Positions 51,441-59,595 of a stretch of 64,000 nucleotides of DNA are shown in pieces; the first letter of the stretch is position 1; each line of letters starts with the position of its first letter. Location: the NCBI GenBank assembly GCA_002010065.2, contig MTMD02000011.1, positions 5,117 through 69,116 of the forward strand, written 5' to 3'. Below the pieces are notes generated by a model. The model was given only the letters and a program-made list of their open reading frames with translations. It made no database searches and had not been told where the DNA came from. Position numbers and translations under genes: made by a program. The DNA is from Candidatus Pyrohabitans jungbluthii (lineage in GTDB: Archaea; Hydrothermarchaeota; Hydrothermarchaeia; Hydrothermarchaeales; BMS3B).

Positions 51441-53057
51441 ATGGGAGAGGAGCTTGATAAAGTATATAATGTGGAGCTCAAGCCTGGCGCTGGCGAGAAT
51501 TACGTTTGTCATCTCACAAAGCCAGAGTTCGCTGAGAAGATGGCCAACAAGATGCCCACCGAGCCCCTGCCAGACGACCAGATGGTGGAGGTAGCGTTAA
51601 AGCGCCTTGACCAGCTACGCAAGGAGAGGAAGAGCCTGCAGCTTTACCTTGACATATGCGTGCGCTGCGGTGCCTGCGTGAAGCAGTGCCACTACTTCCT
51701 TGGTACGGGTGACCCGAAAAATACGCCTGTGGGCAGGGCAGAACTCCTGCGCAAGGTTTACAGGGCGCACTTCACCATAAGCGGTAAGCTGTTTGGCTCG
51801 CTGGTGGGCGCCCAGAAGCTTACCCCTGAGGTTCTGAAGAACGAGTGGTACAAATACTTCTACCAGTGCTCAGAGTGCAGGCGCTGTTCAGTTTTCTGCC
51901 CCTACGGTATAGACCAGGCGGAAATAACGATGGCGGGCAGAGAGGTGCTGAACAGCGTGGGCCTAGCCACGAAATACATCACCCAGGTTATATCCCAGGT
52001 TTACAAGCACGGCAACAACCTTGGTATACCCGAGGCGGCGTTTAAGGCAAACTGTGAGTTCCTTGAGGAGGAGATTAAGGAGCTTACTGGAGTTGATGTG
52101 AAGATACCTGTGAACAAGGAGAAGGCGGAAATCCTCTACCTCCCTCCGAGCGCAGACCTCTTCACCAACACTGACACCATGATGGGCGTGGCCAAGGTGT
52201 TCCACGCCGTTGGTGCCGACTGGACAATGAGCACCTACGCCAGCGAGGCTGCCAACTTCGGTCTGTTCTTCAGCTACGACGATATCAAGGCGATAAACCT
52301 GCGCGTTGTTGAGGTTGCGAAGAAGATAGGCGCTAAGCTGGTGATCTTCGGTGAGTGTGGCCACGCATGGCGTGCTGCGAGGCAGTACATGGAGGCGATG
52401 AATGGCCCGTTGCCCTTCAAGTTCATGAATATTCTGGAGTACACCGCAGAGATGATACGCCAGGGCAAGCTCAAGTTAGACAAATCACGCAACGACGACG
52501 TTATCGTCACAATGCACGACCCATGCAACATGGCGAGAGCTGGTGACCTTGTGGAGGAGGGCAGATTCATAATTAAATCTGTGTGCAACAACTTCGTGGA
52601 CATGGACCCCAATGCAATTAAGGAGAAGACCTTCTGCTGCGGTGGCGGCGGTGGCCTGCTCACAGAGGAGATAATGGAGCTCAGAATGAAGGGCGGCCTG
52701 CCGCGCGCAACGGCTGTGAAAGAGGTGGTCAAGTCGCACAACGTCAACTACCTCGCTGCTCCCTGCGCCATAGACAAGGCTCAGCTACCGCTGGTTATGG
52801 AGCATTATGAGATTCCAGTGCAGGTTGGCGGAATCCATGACCTGGTGGGCAAGGCGCTCATCCTTGAAGGTCAGGAAGAGTTCGAGGCAGAGCAGGCAGC
52901 AAAGGCAGAGGCTGAGGCAGCCGCTGCAGAGGGACCAAGCGTCTGCGGTCTGTGCGACGCGGAGTTCGCTACCATGGAAGAGTGCTGCGAGCACGCGGAG
53001 AAGGAGCACAAGATTTCAAAGGCGCAGTGCGACATGGCATGTGAGCCGAAAAAATGA
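51441..53057 (+). CDS. DsrK/HdrD-like iron-sulfur subunit with C-terminal C2H2-like tail
   Basis: 538-residue HdrD/DsrK-family protein. Two ferredoxin-type motifs are near residues 74-150: CVRCGACVKQC and CSECRRCSVFC. Two CCG domains follow: GECGHAWRAA, DPCNMARAG and the noncubane-cluster motif FCCGGGGGLL, then APCAIDKAQL. After an Ala/Glu-rich linker (EAEAAAAEG) comes an unusual tail with C502-x2-C505-x12-H518-x4-H523, a C2H2 zinc-finger spacing. DsrK reduces a disulfide, such as DsrC trisulfide, with quinol electrons delivered by DsrM. The following thioredoxin-like gene overlaps by four bases. Confidence 0.9.
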   Translation: MGEELDKVYNVELKPGAGENYVCHLTKPEFAEKMANKMPTEPLPDDQMVEVALKRLDQLRKERKSLQLYLDICVRCGACVKQCHYFLGTGDPKNTPVGRAELLRKVYRAHFTISGKLFGSLVGAQKLTPEVLKNEWYKYFYQCSECRRCSVFCPYGIDQAEITMAGREVLNSVGLATKYITQVISQVYKHGNNLGIPEAAFKANCEFLEEEIKELTGVDVKIPVNKEKAEILYLPPSADLFTNTDTMMGVAKVFHAVGADWTMSTYASEAANFGLFFSYDDIKAINLRVVEVAKKIGAKLVIFGECGHAWRAARQYMEAMNGPLPFKFMNILEYTAEMIRQGKLKLDKSRNDDVIVTMHDPCNMARAGDLVEEGRFIIKSVCNNFVDMDPNAIKEKTFCCGGGGGLLTEEIMELRMKGGLPRATAVKEVVKSHNVNYLAAPCAIDKAQLPLVMEHYEIPVQVGGIHDLVGKALILEGQEEFEAEQAAKAEAEAAAAEGPSVCGLCDAEFATMEECCEHAEKEHKISKAQCDMACEPKK

Positions 53058-53416
53058 AAGAGATTAGCGAAGCAACCTGGTTCACAGAGGTGACCTGTTC
53101 AAGTACACCCGTGGCGGTGCACTTCTACGCGGAGTGGTCGCCAGCGTGCAGGGACATAGAATGTCTGCTCGAGGAGTACGAGCAGCGTTTCGCGGGCAAG
53201 CTCAAGTTCGTGAAGATAGACATCGACGCGAATGAGGCGGTGCGTATTGCTAACAGGATAATTGCACCGCCCACCTTAATAATTTACTACAAAGGCATAC
53301 CTGTGAACGGCGTACCCGGACCGCAGCCAAGATGGGTGTACGAGAACAGGATCCTTCGCGCTATTAGACTTTACGAGAGAAGGCTGAAAAATAAGATGGC
53401 AAACAGGAGGAGGTAA
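53054..53416 (+). CDS. Thioredoxin-like protein with one active-site Cys
   Basis: 120-residue thioredoxin fold: VAVHFYAEWSPACRDIECLLEEY, FVKIDIDANEAVRIANRII and the cis-Pro APPTLIIYYKGIPVNGV. The usual WCGPC reads WSPAC, so the first Cys is Ser29 and only Cys32 remains. A further Cys37 is present. With one Cys it cannot do standard dithiol exchange, and it may bind a persulfide or partner thiol. The four-base overlap with the DsrK-like gene and close spacing to the cytochrome suggest it belongs to that reductase. Confidence 0.85.
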   Translation: MKEISEATWFTEVTCSSTPVAVHFYAEWSPACRDIECLLEEYEQRFAGKLKFVKIDIDANEAVRIANRIIAPPTLIIYYKGIPVNGVPGPQPRWVYENRILRAIRLYERRLKNKMANRRR

Positions 53417-53418
53417 AC

Positions 53419-53955
53419 ATGAAAAAGGTGTTGATATTCATTGCGATGCTGGGCATCCTTCTGCTCAGCGGATGTGTGGCACCACCGGAGAAGCCTGTTA
53501 AGGATACGTCGCTGAAGGAGCATCCCTCGCCTAAGGTGGACATGGTATACTGGAAGGCGAACCACGGCAACGAGATCGCCAGCGGCAAGGCGAGCGAGGA
53601 GAACTGCAAGAACTGCCACCAGCCAGATAAGTTCTGCAACAAATGCCACGCCTACGTGGGAGTTAAGCTGATAGAGGGCGGCGCTCCCGCCGCTGCAGCA
53701 CCTGCGCAGGAGGAGGTGGCTGAGGAGAAAGCGACTGAAGCCAAAGAGGAGGCAGGTGAAACAAAGGCAGCAGCGCTCCACGGCGAGGGCAAGTGCGATA
53801 TGTGCCACGACGCTCCTACCTTAGCTGACATGCGCACAGGCTTGCACAAGCAGGCGTTTGAGAAGTTCGACGGGCACAAGAACTTCTGCAGTGAGTGTCA
53901 CGATATCCAGACGACCTGCACCAAGTGCCACGAGCTTCCTGCAATAATGCAGTGA
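53419..53955 (+). CDS. Lipoprotein multiheme cytochrome c, five CxxCH motifs
   Basis: 178 residues. A signal peptide with lipobox LLLSGC puts the lipidated Cys at residue 19. The heme motifs are CKNCH and CNKCH in the first half and CDMCH, CSECH and CTKCH in the second, separated by an Ala/Glu-rich hinge (EEVAEEKATEAKEEAGE). Additional His (HGNE, HKNF) can act as distal ligands. DsrJ of bacterial DsrMKJOP has three hemes; this protein may play a similar outer electron-exchange role. It starts three bases after the thioredoxin-like gene. Confidence 0.9.
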   Translation: MKKVLIFIAMLGILLLSGCVAPPEKPVKDTSLKEHPSPKVDMVYWKANHGNEIASGKASEENCKNCHQPDKFCNKCHAYVGVKLIEGGAPAAAAPAQEEVAEEKATEAKEEAGETKAAALHGEGKCDMCHDAPTLADMRTGLHKQAFEKFDGHKNFCSECHDIQTTCTKCHELPAIMQ

Positions 53956-53960
53956 AGTTC

Positions 53961-53994
53961 TTTCCCCTCTCTTCTTCTTTTTTGGTTTAGTTTT
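53961..53994 (+). terminator. T-rich terminator after the cytochrome gene
   Basis: A pyrimidine-rich run with several T tracts (including TTCTTCTTTTTTGG and TTTTAATC) follows the cytochrome stop by a few bases. Archaeal transcription stops at such T tracts without needing a hairpin. Confidence 0.45.
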
Positions 53995-54111
53995 AATCTA
54001 TTAAAGAGATGCTTTTTCGGATAATTTCACTTTAGAGACTCTAGGTCTCCAATGTCGTAACGGAGGGAGATGTTCTACAGCTTTAGCTGGTTACTATCTT
54101 CGTATAATACA

Positions 54112-55227
54112 TTACACCCTCAAATTCTCCTTATACTCAAGCAGCTTCTCCCCAAATATCAGCGTTACAATTGCCGTAAGGGCAAGGAGCGCAAAACCCG
54201 GGAGCACCTCCCTTAAGGGAACCGCTGGATTCGAGGCGAGCTTTGCAATAAGGTTTACTGGTGAAATTTCGTAAAGCGTATTTTTAAGGGAAACGGGGGC
54301 GAAAAAAGCGAGGGAGGCGACTATCAGCAACACCGTAACCCCGACGTTGGCATCCTTTATGCTGTCTGAGAGCGCGGAGAGAGCAACACCCAAGGCAATA
54401 AAGAGGATGTCAAGGAGGGCGAGCAGGAGTAAGAGCAGGGGGAGGTTGTACACGGGAATCCCTCTGAAAATAAGTAGCAGCGCCCAGAGCAGAGCCTGCA
54501 CAAGGGCGATGCCAGCGATGGGCAGGGCTTTGCCCAGGATTATCTCGCGATAGCTCAGGGGCGCAACCACCAGCAGCTCGTAGGTTCTGCGCTCCTTCTC
54601 GCCCACAATCGCGTCGGTGGTCATGTTGGTTGCGAGAAAGGTGGGGAGAAGGAGAATAAAGGGCACAAGCAAGCCGTACATGAGTTCAACAAATTCCGCT
54701 GGTCTCTGAGATGGGCTGCCTACAATCTCAAGCTTAATTGGGTTAAGAATCGCCTCCGGAGAGCCCGCAAGCTTTGCCGCAGTCTCCCGCCTGAGGTTCT
54801 CCTCTAGCTTAACAATCGCCCTCGTTACAATTGCGTCTGCATAGCCAGATAATACGTTGGTGTTGTCTATGTAGAGCGTCAGCTCAGCTTTGCCCTGAGC
54901 TATTGCCGCGCTCAGATTCGCTGGTGCTACAAGCACAGCCACAAGGCGCTTTGTCTTCAACGCGCGCCAGTAATCTTCGTCCTCGCTGAGGCTCACAATT
55001 CTGAGGTTTTCAAGCTCCAGAAGCGACGCATCGCCCGCTATACCGAGGCTCACCTGCTGGGGTGGCACATACCTTTGCATCACCTCTGGGTTTGCGATTG
55101 ATGTGTAGAGCAGAGCCACGAAGGTTACGCTCACAACAATAAAAAGCTGCACCACGAAGGCGAGGAGGTAGAGCCTCTCATTGAGAATGTCCTCAAGCTC
55201 CTTTCTTGCTAGGGCGAGGAGCCTCAC
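54112..55227 (-). CDS. ABC-2 type permease (NatB-like)
   Basis: 371-residue permease of the NatB/ABC-2 family. A first TM helix (LYLLAFVVQLFIVVSVTFVAL) is followed by a large extracytoplasmic domain with LVAVLVAPANLSAAIAQGKAELTLYID. Five to six TM helices form the C-terminal half, including the ERRTYELLVVAPLSYREIILGKAL coupling segment after TM2. It overlaps by four bases the upstream permease-PrsW gene. Export substrate unknown; Na+ or a small molecule is possible. Confidence 0.88.
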   Translation of the reverse strand: MRLLALARKELEDILNERLYLLAFVVQLFIVVSVTFVALLYTSIANPEVMQRYVPPQQVSLGIAGDASLLELENLRIVSLSEDEDYWRALKTKRLVAVLVAPANLSAAIAQGKAELTLYIDNTNVLSGYADAIVTRAIVKLEENLRRETAAKLAGSPEAILNPIKLEIVGSPSQRPAEFVELMYGLLVPFILLLPTFLATNMTTDAIVGEKERRTYELLVVAPLSYREIILGKALPIAGIALVQALLWALLLIFRGIPVYNLPLLLLLLALLDILFIALGVALSALSDSIKDANVGVTVLLIVASLAFFAPVSLKNTLYEISPVNLIAKLASNPAVPLREVLPGFALLALTAIVTLIFGEKLLEYKENLRV

Positions 55228-56918
55228 AGCACCACCCCCGCAATTGCGATGTTGAAGAGGGCGTGAGCTGCTACAGCGAGGGTAAACAACGCAATGCCTA
55301 CCCTTCCTCTGTGGTAGAGCCCCACGCCGGCTATAGAGCTTGCTGCGAGGTGCATTACAAGCGTTGTGGCAACCCTCTGGTAGAGCAGCGATGTGAAGGG
55401 TATTCTGAAGAGCATGCTGGCGAGCACGCCAGCTAGTAAAGTTTCCACGAGGAAGAATCCAGCTCCCGCTGTAGCTGCAATCAGCGCGATGCTCCTTATA
55501 TTAACCCATTCCCGCTTTCTCCTGAGAATTAAAAATATAGGGAGCAGTTTTAGGCTCTCCTCGACTGCGGTGGAGATGAAAATCAGAAGATAGAGGCTTG
55601 GCAGAGAGTATCCAAGCAGCCAGATTAAACCCACTGCCACAGCCACTTCTATTGCCGCGGATGCCAAAAATACAGCCGGAGACAGGAGCAACGCAGTAGC
55701 TATGCCAGCTATGCGCGGGTGTTTATAGGCAAGCATCGCCTCTATGGCGTCTTCGAGGAGTTTTATCACGCTCGGTCTGGGTCCGAATATTACATCGTCA
55801 CGATAGCTCAGTCTGGCGGCTACGCCAACGACGCTCAGAGCCGCTACGCTAAGCACACTGAGCAAAAGGGCAAAGGCACTGTTTGAGAATGTCTCACCCG
55901 AAACGGCCCGCGAGAGCAGGTTGAAGGGCACATAGGAGAAAAACTCCCTCGGGGAGAAGAACTCTATGGTAAGCGCATATATTAAGGCTACAAAGAGAGG
56001 AACGTAGAAAACCATTAGAGCTATGTTTGCCTCCTTGAGGTTTCGTGAGTATAAAGCGAGGGCGGTGGCGATGGCGATTACAAGAGCGTTAAGCGCGGCG
56101 AGCAGCAGAAAGGCTTCCACAGGCTTTGCAATAGGGATACCGATTGCTATAATGCCGACTATCCACACAGCACATTCTGCGGTGACAAAGCTCCAGAGGG
56201 AGAGAAACTTCCCAGCGATAATCTCGTACCTGTGGAAGGGCGCTGCAATGAGCGCTTCTATTGTCTTGCGATCCTTCTCACCCACTATCGCATCTATAAC
56301 CAGCCCGCCGGACATGAAGAGGGGGAAGAAGAGCACTAAGGGCACGAGGTAGGCGAGGAAGAAGCTGGAAAACTGCTCACCTCCACGCTGCACCACCACT
56401 GGCTTGAGAAACTCCCTTTTGAGAGTAACTAAATTTCCCAAGTTTGCTCTCAACCTCTCCTGCCTCTCTCTTGAAAGTTCTGCGCTTGCCGCCTCAACAC
56501 TCTCCCTCACCGCATCAAGAGCACTGGAGCTTTTCACTCTATCTGAGAGGAAGAGCCAGACCTCTTGCGCTGAGAGTTCGCTCTCCCTGTAATTTCGCGG
56601 AATTAGAAGGTAACCTGCAATTAACCCCTTGCTCAGCTCTTCATCAGGTGGCTTAGCGTATCGGTAAAGCTTCAGCCTCTCATTCCTCTCCAGAGATGCG
56701 AGAAGCACCTCGCAGTCGTCGCTCTCCACCACCACGCCAAGGGGAATAAACTCGCGCAGGGATGGTGTGGGAAGGGCGAGGTTACCCTCGGCGAAGAGAT
56801 TTCCAAAGGCGGGAAGCAGCGCGAGAAGAAGCAGCGTCTGAGCAATGAAGGCGATCATAAATTTTCTGTTGCTCAGTATCTCCCACAGCTCCCGTTTTGC
56901 GATTGCGAGGACTCTCAA
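55224..56918 (-). CDS. ABC-2 permease fused to a PrsW-like intramembrane protease domain
   Basis: 564 residues. About residues 1-385 are a NatB-type permease like the neighbour, with the DRKTIEALIAAPFHRYEIIAGKF coupling helix. From about residue 400 a second membrane domain follows with PrsW-family motifs: TAVEESLKLLP (Glu453 and Glu454), GFFLVETLL, VMHLAASSIAGVGL and AAHALFN, the last giving the His/Asn site. PrsW proteins are glutamic intramembrane proteases. Such a fusion suggests proteolysis linked to transport or signalling. It overlaps both neighbours by four bases. Confidence 0.85.
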   Translation of the reverse strand: MRVLAIAKRELWEILSNRKFMIAFIAQTLLLLALLPAFGNLFAEGNLALPTPSLREFIPLGVVVESDDCEVLLASLERNERLKLYRYAKPPDEELSKGLIAGYLLIPRNYRESELSAQEVWLFLSDRVKSSSALDAVRESVEAASAELSRERQERLRANLGNLVTLKREFLKPVVVQRGGEQFSSFFLAYLVPLVLFFPLFMSGGLVIDAIVGEKDRKTIEALIAAPFHRYEIIAGKFLSLWSFVTAECAVWIVGIIAIGIPIAKPVEAFLLLAALNALVIAIATALALYSRNLKEANIALMVFYVPLFVALIYALTIEFFSPREFFSYVPFNLLSRAVSGETFSNSAFALLLSVLSVAALSVVGVAARLSYRDDVIFGPRPSVIKLLEDAIEAMLAYKHPRIAGIATALLLSPAVFLASAAIEVAVAVGLIWLLGYSLPSLYLLIFISTAVEESLKLLPIFLILRRKREWVNIRSIALIAATAGAGFFLVETLLAGVLASMLFRIPFTSLLYQRVATTLVMHLAASSIAGVGLYHRGRVGIALFTLAVAAHALFNIAIAGVVL

Positions 56919-57646
56919 CTCACAACCCCTCTTGTATACTTCAGGAAGACATCCTCAAGGGTTGGAGACTCATATCCCTCTTTTTTGAGTTCTGCCTTAA
57001 GCTTCTCAGGCTCACCCAAAGCTACAAGCTCGCCCCGCTGGAGTATCCCCAGCCTGTTGCACAGCTGCTCCGCCTCGGGCATGTAGTGGGTGCACAGCAA
57101 CACAGTCTTCCTCCCGCGCAGGGAGGCGATGAACTCCCGTATCTCCCTCGCGGTTAGAGGGTCAAGCCCCATGGTGGGCTCGTCCAGAATAAGTATCTCC
57201 GGGTCGTGGAGAAGGGCGCGCGCTATTGCGATGCGCTGCCTCATACCCTTAGAAAAGGTGGCTATCCTCACGTCGGCTTTGTCCTGCATACCCACCATGG
57301 CGAGGAGCTCCTCTATCCTTGCCTCTGCATCCTCAACGCCGTAAAGCGAGGCAAAGAAGCGCAAAAGCTGCTTTGGGGTCATGCGTTCATAGAGGTTTGG
57401 CTCTTCTGGTAAGTAGCCGATGAGGCGCTTCACTTCAAGACTACGCTTTCCAACCTCCATGCCCGCGACGAGCACCCTTCCTGAGCTTGGTCTGAGGGCT
57501 CCGCATAGAATGCGAATCGCAGTGGTCTTGCCGGCACCGTTCGGTCCAACCAAACCAAAAATCTCCCCCTTCGCGATACTCAGTGTGAGCTCTCTAAGTG
57601 CCGTTAGGCTGCCAAACCTCTTTGTCACGCGCTCAAACTCGATCAT
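56915..57646 (-). CDS. ABC transporter ATP-binding protein (NatA-like)
   Basis: 243-residue ATPase. Walker A is GPNGAGKTT, the Q loop follows in GYLPEEPNLYERMT, the signature reads FSKGMRQRIAIARAL in place of LSGGQ, Walker B is ILILDEPTMGLDP, and the switch His is in LLCTHYMPEAE. It drives the two permeases encoded downstream, which probably form a heterodimer. A longer frame begins eight codons upstream, but the domain starts at MIEFERVTKRFG. Confidence 0.93.
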   Translation of the reverse strand: MIEFERVTKRFGSLTALRELTLSIAKGEIFGLVGPNGAGKTTAIRILCGALRPSSGRVLVAGMEVGKRSLEVKRLIGYLPEEPNLYERMTPKQLLRFFASLYGVEDAEARIEELLAMVGMQDKADVRIATFSKGMRQRIAIARALLHDPEILILDEPTMGLDPLTAREIREFIASLRGRKTVLLCTHYMPEAEQLCNRLGILQRGELVALGEPEKLKAELKKEGYESPTLEDVFLKYTRGVVS

Positions 57647-57670
57647 CGCCTTTTTTTTCAAAGCTAACAA

Positions 57671-59209
57671 CTATAACCTCCCCTTTCTTCTAAGCTGCCT
57701 TTCGTATATTTCTCTCAGAGTGCTCAGGGTATCAACCTCCTCCACACCCTTATCGCGGCGAAGGCGCTTAACGCGGGCAAATCGCAGCGCGAAGCCACTC
57801 TCATAGCGCGGAGAGCGCTGCACCTCATCGAAGGCTACCTCTACCACAAGCGTGGGGGTAACCCTAACCACGTTGCCCTCCTGGGCAATCTTATGCTTGA
57901 GAAGCTCTCGGGTTATCTCCTCCAGCATGGCTTCGCTCAAACCTTTAAAGGTCTTCCCAACCATCACAAAGCGCTCAGTAGCGTCGTCGCGTACCGCTAA
58001 ATGAAGGTTGCTAAGCCAACCTCGCCGCTTACCGTGCCCCCACTCCGCGGCGATAACAGCGAGATCAAGGGTTACGAAGGGCTTTACCTTGAGCCACGCG
58101 CGGCTGCGCTTCCCTGGCTCATACTCTGCATCCAGCTTCTTCACCACGACGCCTTCATGACCCTCACTAAGGGCCTCTTCGTAGAATCGCTTGGCTTCAG
58201 CTACATCGTCGCTCACCACTTGCCTTGAGGCGAGAATTTCTCTACTGGCTATTTCCTCCAGCTTCGCCCACCTCTCCTTGTAAGCAATGTTGAGCAGGTC
58301 TGTGCCATTGATGTGCAGGATGTCAAAAAGGAAGAGCCTGAGCGCTGGCTTGACTTCTTTATCCATGGCAAAGGCACGCATGATGTCCTGAAAGGGTAGA
58401 GGTTTTCCATCTCTATCAAGCGCTATAACCTCGCCCTCCACCACAAGCTGCTCCGCTTCAAGCTGCGCTATGGTGCTCCTAACCTCCTCCAGGCTTAGCT
58501 CGCGCAGCCTTCGCGAGAATATTTTCACCTTATTGCGACGCTTGTGAATCTGCACCCTCGCTCCGTCGTATTTATACTCCAGTGCCACCTCGCCTTGTAA
58601 GGCTTCTTCGATGCTTGCCGCAGACTCCGCGAGCATGGGCTTAATTGGAGTAAAAAGCCTTATCTTTGCCTCGGGCAGCCTGCCTTTGCGAGCAAGCATG
58701 TCTGCAACTTCGCTCAGGTCGCTGAGCAGCGCATGGGCGAGGCGCACATTCTCCGGCTTTGCTCTGAATGCCCTCGCTATAGCTTCCACCATTAAACCCT
58801 CGTTTACGCCAGTTCGCATCTCCCCGAGAATGCTCCTCGCAAGGTATCTCACCTCCCTATCGCTAGCTCTTGAAAAGAGCCCCAGAAGCAGAGCCTCTTT
58901 CTTTTTCCGTGACCCTTCTCCGTGGAGTGCCGCTACCCTCTGAAGTGCCTCCAATACTTCTGAAATGGTTAATGGTGAGCTAACCAGGGTTGTCTGAGAC
59001 TTTGAAGCCAGGTTTTTAAGCGTAGTCCATCCGACTTCAAGCGGGGCATTAGTAAGCTTCCCCCCGAGGAGGAGCCTCACCGCTGGGGCGACCTCATCTT
59101 TCTCCAGCGATGCGAAAAAGGAAGCGAGGATTCTGAGCTTCTCAAGCCTTGAGCTGTGCTGTGAAAGCTTCTCCGCGACCTCCGCAAGCCTCGCGTAGGG
59201 GGTGGGCAT
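57671..59209 (-). CDS. lig: ATP-dependent DNA ligase
   Basis: 512-residue replicative-type ligase, somewhat shorter than the usual 550-600 residues of archaeal enzymes. The N-terminal DNA-binding domain (1-200) is followed by the nucleotidyltransferase core with catalytic Lys213 in EYKYDGARVQIHK. Other motifs are VEGEVIALD, LFLFDILHINGTDLL, EGHEGVVVKKLDAEYEPGKRS and WLKVKP. The OB-fold domain ends with GFALRFARVKRLRRDKGVEEVDTL. Catalytic motifs are all present, so it should be active. Confidence 0.96.
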   Translation of the reverse strand: MPTPYARLAEVAEKLSQHSSRLEKLRILASFFASLEKDEVAPAVRLLLGGKLTNAPLEVGWTTLKNLASKSQTTLVSSPLTISEVLEALQRVAALHGEGSRKKKEALLLGLFSRASDREVRYLARSILGEMRTGVNEGLMVEAIARAFRAKPENVRLAHALLSDLSEVADMLARKGRLPEAKIRLFTPIKPMLAESAASIEEALQGEVALEYKYDGARVQIHKRRNKVKIFSRRLRELSLEEVRSTIAQLEAEQLVVEGEVIALDRDGKPLPFQDIMRAFAMDKEVKPALRLFLFDILHINGTDLLNIAYKERWAKLEEIASREILASRQVVSDDVAEAKRFYEEALSEGHEGVVVKKLDAEYEPGKRSRAWLKVKPFVTLDLAVIAAEWGHGKRRGWLSNLHLAVRDDATERFVMVGKTFKGLSEAMLEEITRELLKHKIAQEGNVVRVTPTLVVEVAFDEVQRSPRYESGFALRFARVKRLRRDKGVEEVDTLSTLREIYERQLRRKGRL

Positions 59210-59232
59210 GGTTTACCTCATTTATTTTCTTT

Positions 59233-59421
59233 CTACAAAAACCTCTTCTTAACTCTCTTCAAGAGCTTTGCTTTTCCTGGGAACATCGAAAAAGTCCATA
59301 ATATCTGTCCTTTTAAAGATAATTCTCTCCTTAAAACATCGCTGAAGTTTTCATTATCTTTTTTAATGCTGGATATCAAATTGTAAACGTCTTCTTTCAT
59401 TGTTATGGTTTTTAAACCCAT
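59233..59421 (-). CDS. VapB-like antitoxin, apparently without toxin
   Basis: 62 residues of the archaeal VapB/COG1753 type: MGLKTITMKEDVYNLISSIKK, then NENFSDVLRREL, the usual ribbon-helix-helix-like start. The C-terminal part (GQILWTFSMFPGKAKLLKRVKKRFL) is unusual. The toxin gene vapC normally follows at once, but here the DNA ligase gene starts 24 bases downstream on the same strand. It is probably an orphan or a decaying module. AT-rich codon use fits acquired DNA. Confidence 0.65.
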   Translation of the reverse strand: MGLKTITMKEDVYNLISSIKKDNENFSDVLRRELSLKGQILWTFSMFPGKAKLLKRVKKRFL

Positions 59422-59490
59422 AAGTGCATGAATGTAATTTATCAATTTAAAATTTTTTATGAGGTTCTGTACTCAGTCTAGGAAATGTTG

Positions 59491-59508
59491 CCTCCGGCTT
59501 GGCGGAGG
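59491..59508. other. Isolated GC-rich hairpin
   Basis: CCTCCG-GCTTGG-CGGAGG forms a perfect 6-bp stem with a 6-base loop in an otherwise AT-rich 174-base gap between the divergent VapB-like gene and the OB-fold lipoprotein. It shares its stem sequence with the hairpin at 29931. It could be a terminator or a remnant of a mobile element end. Confidence 0.45.
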
Positions 59509-59595
59509 TCTTGGAGAATATCAGGCATTAAGGCGGCGTCAATAATTTTTTCCTTGTTATTCATAACCATTTTTTAAAATTAATAGAGGAATTGT

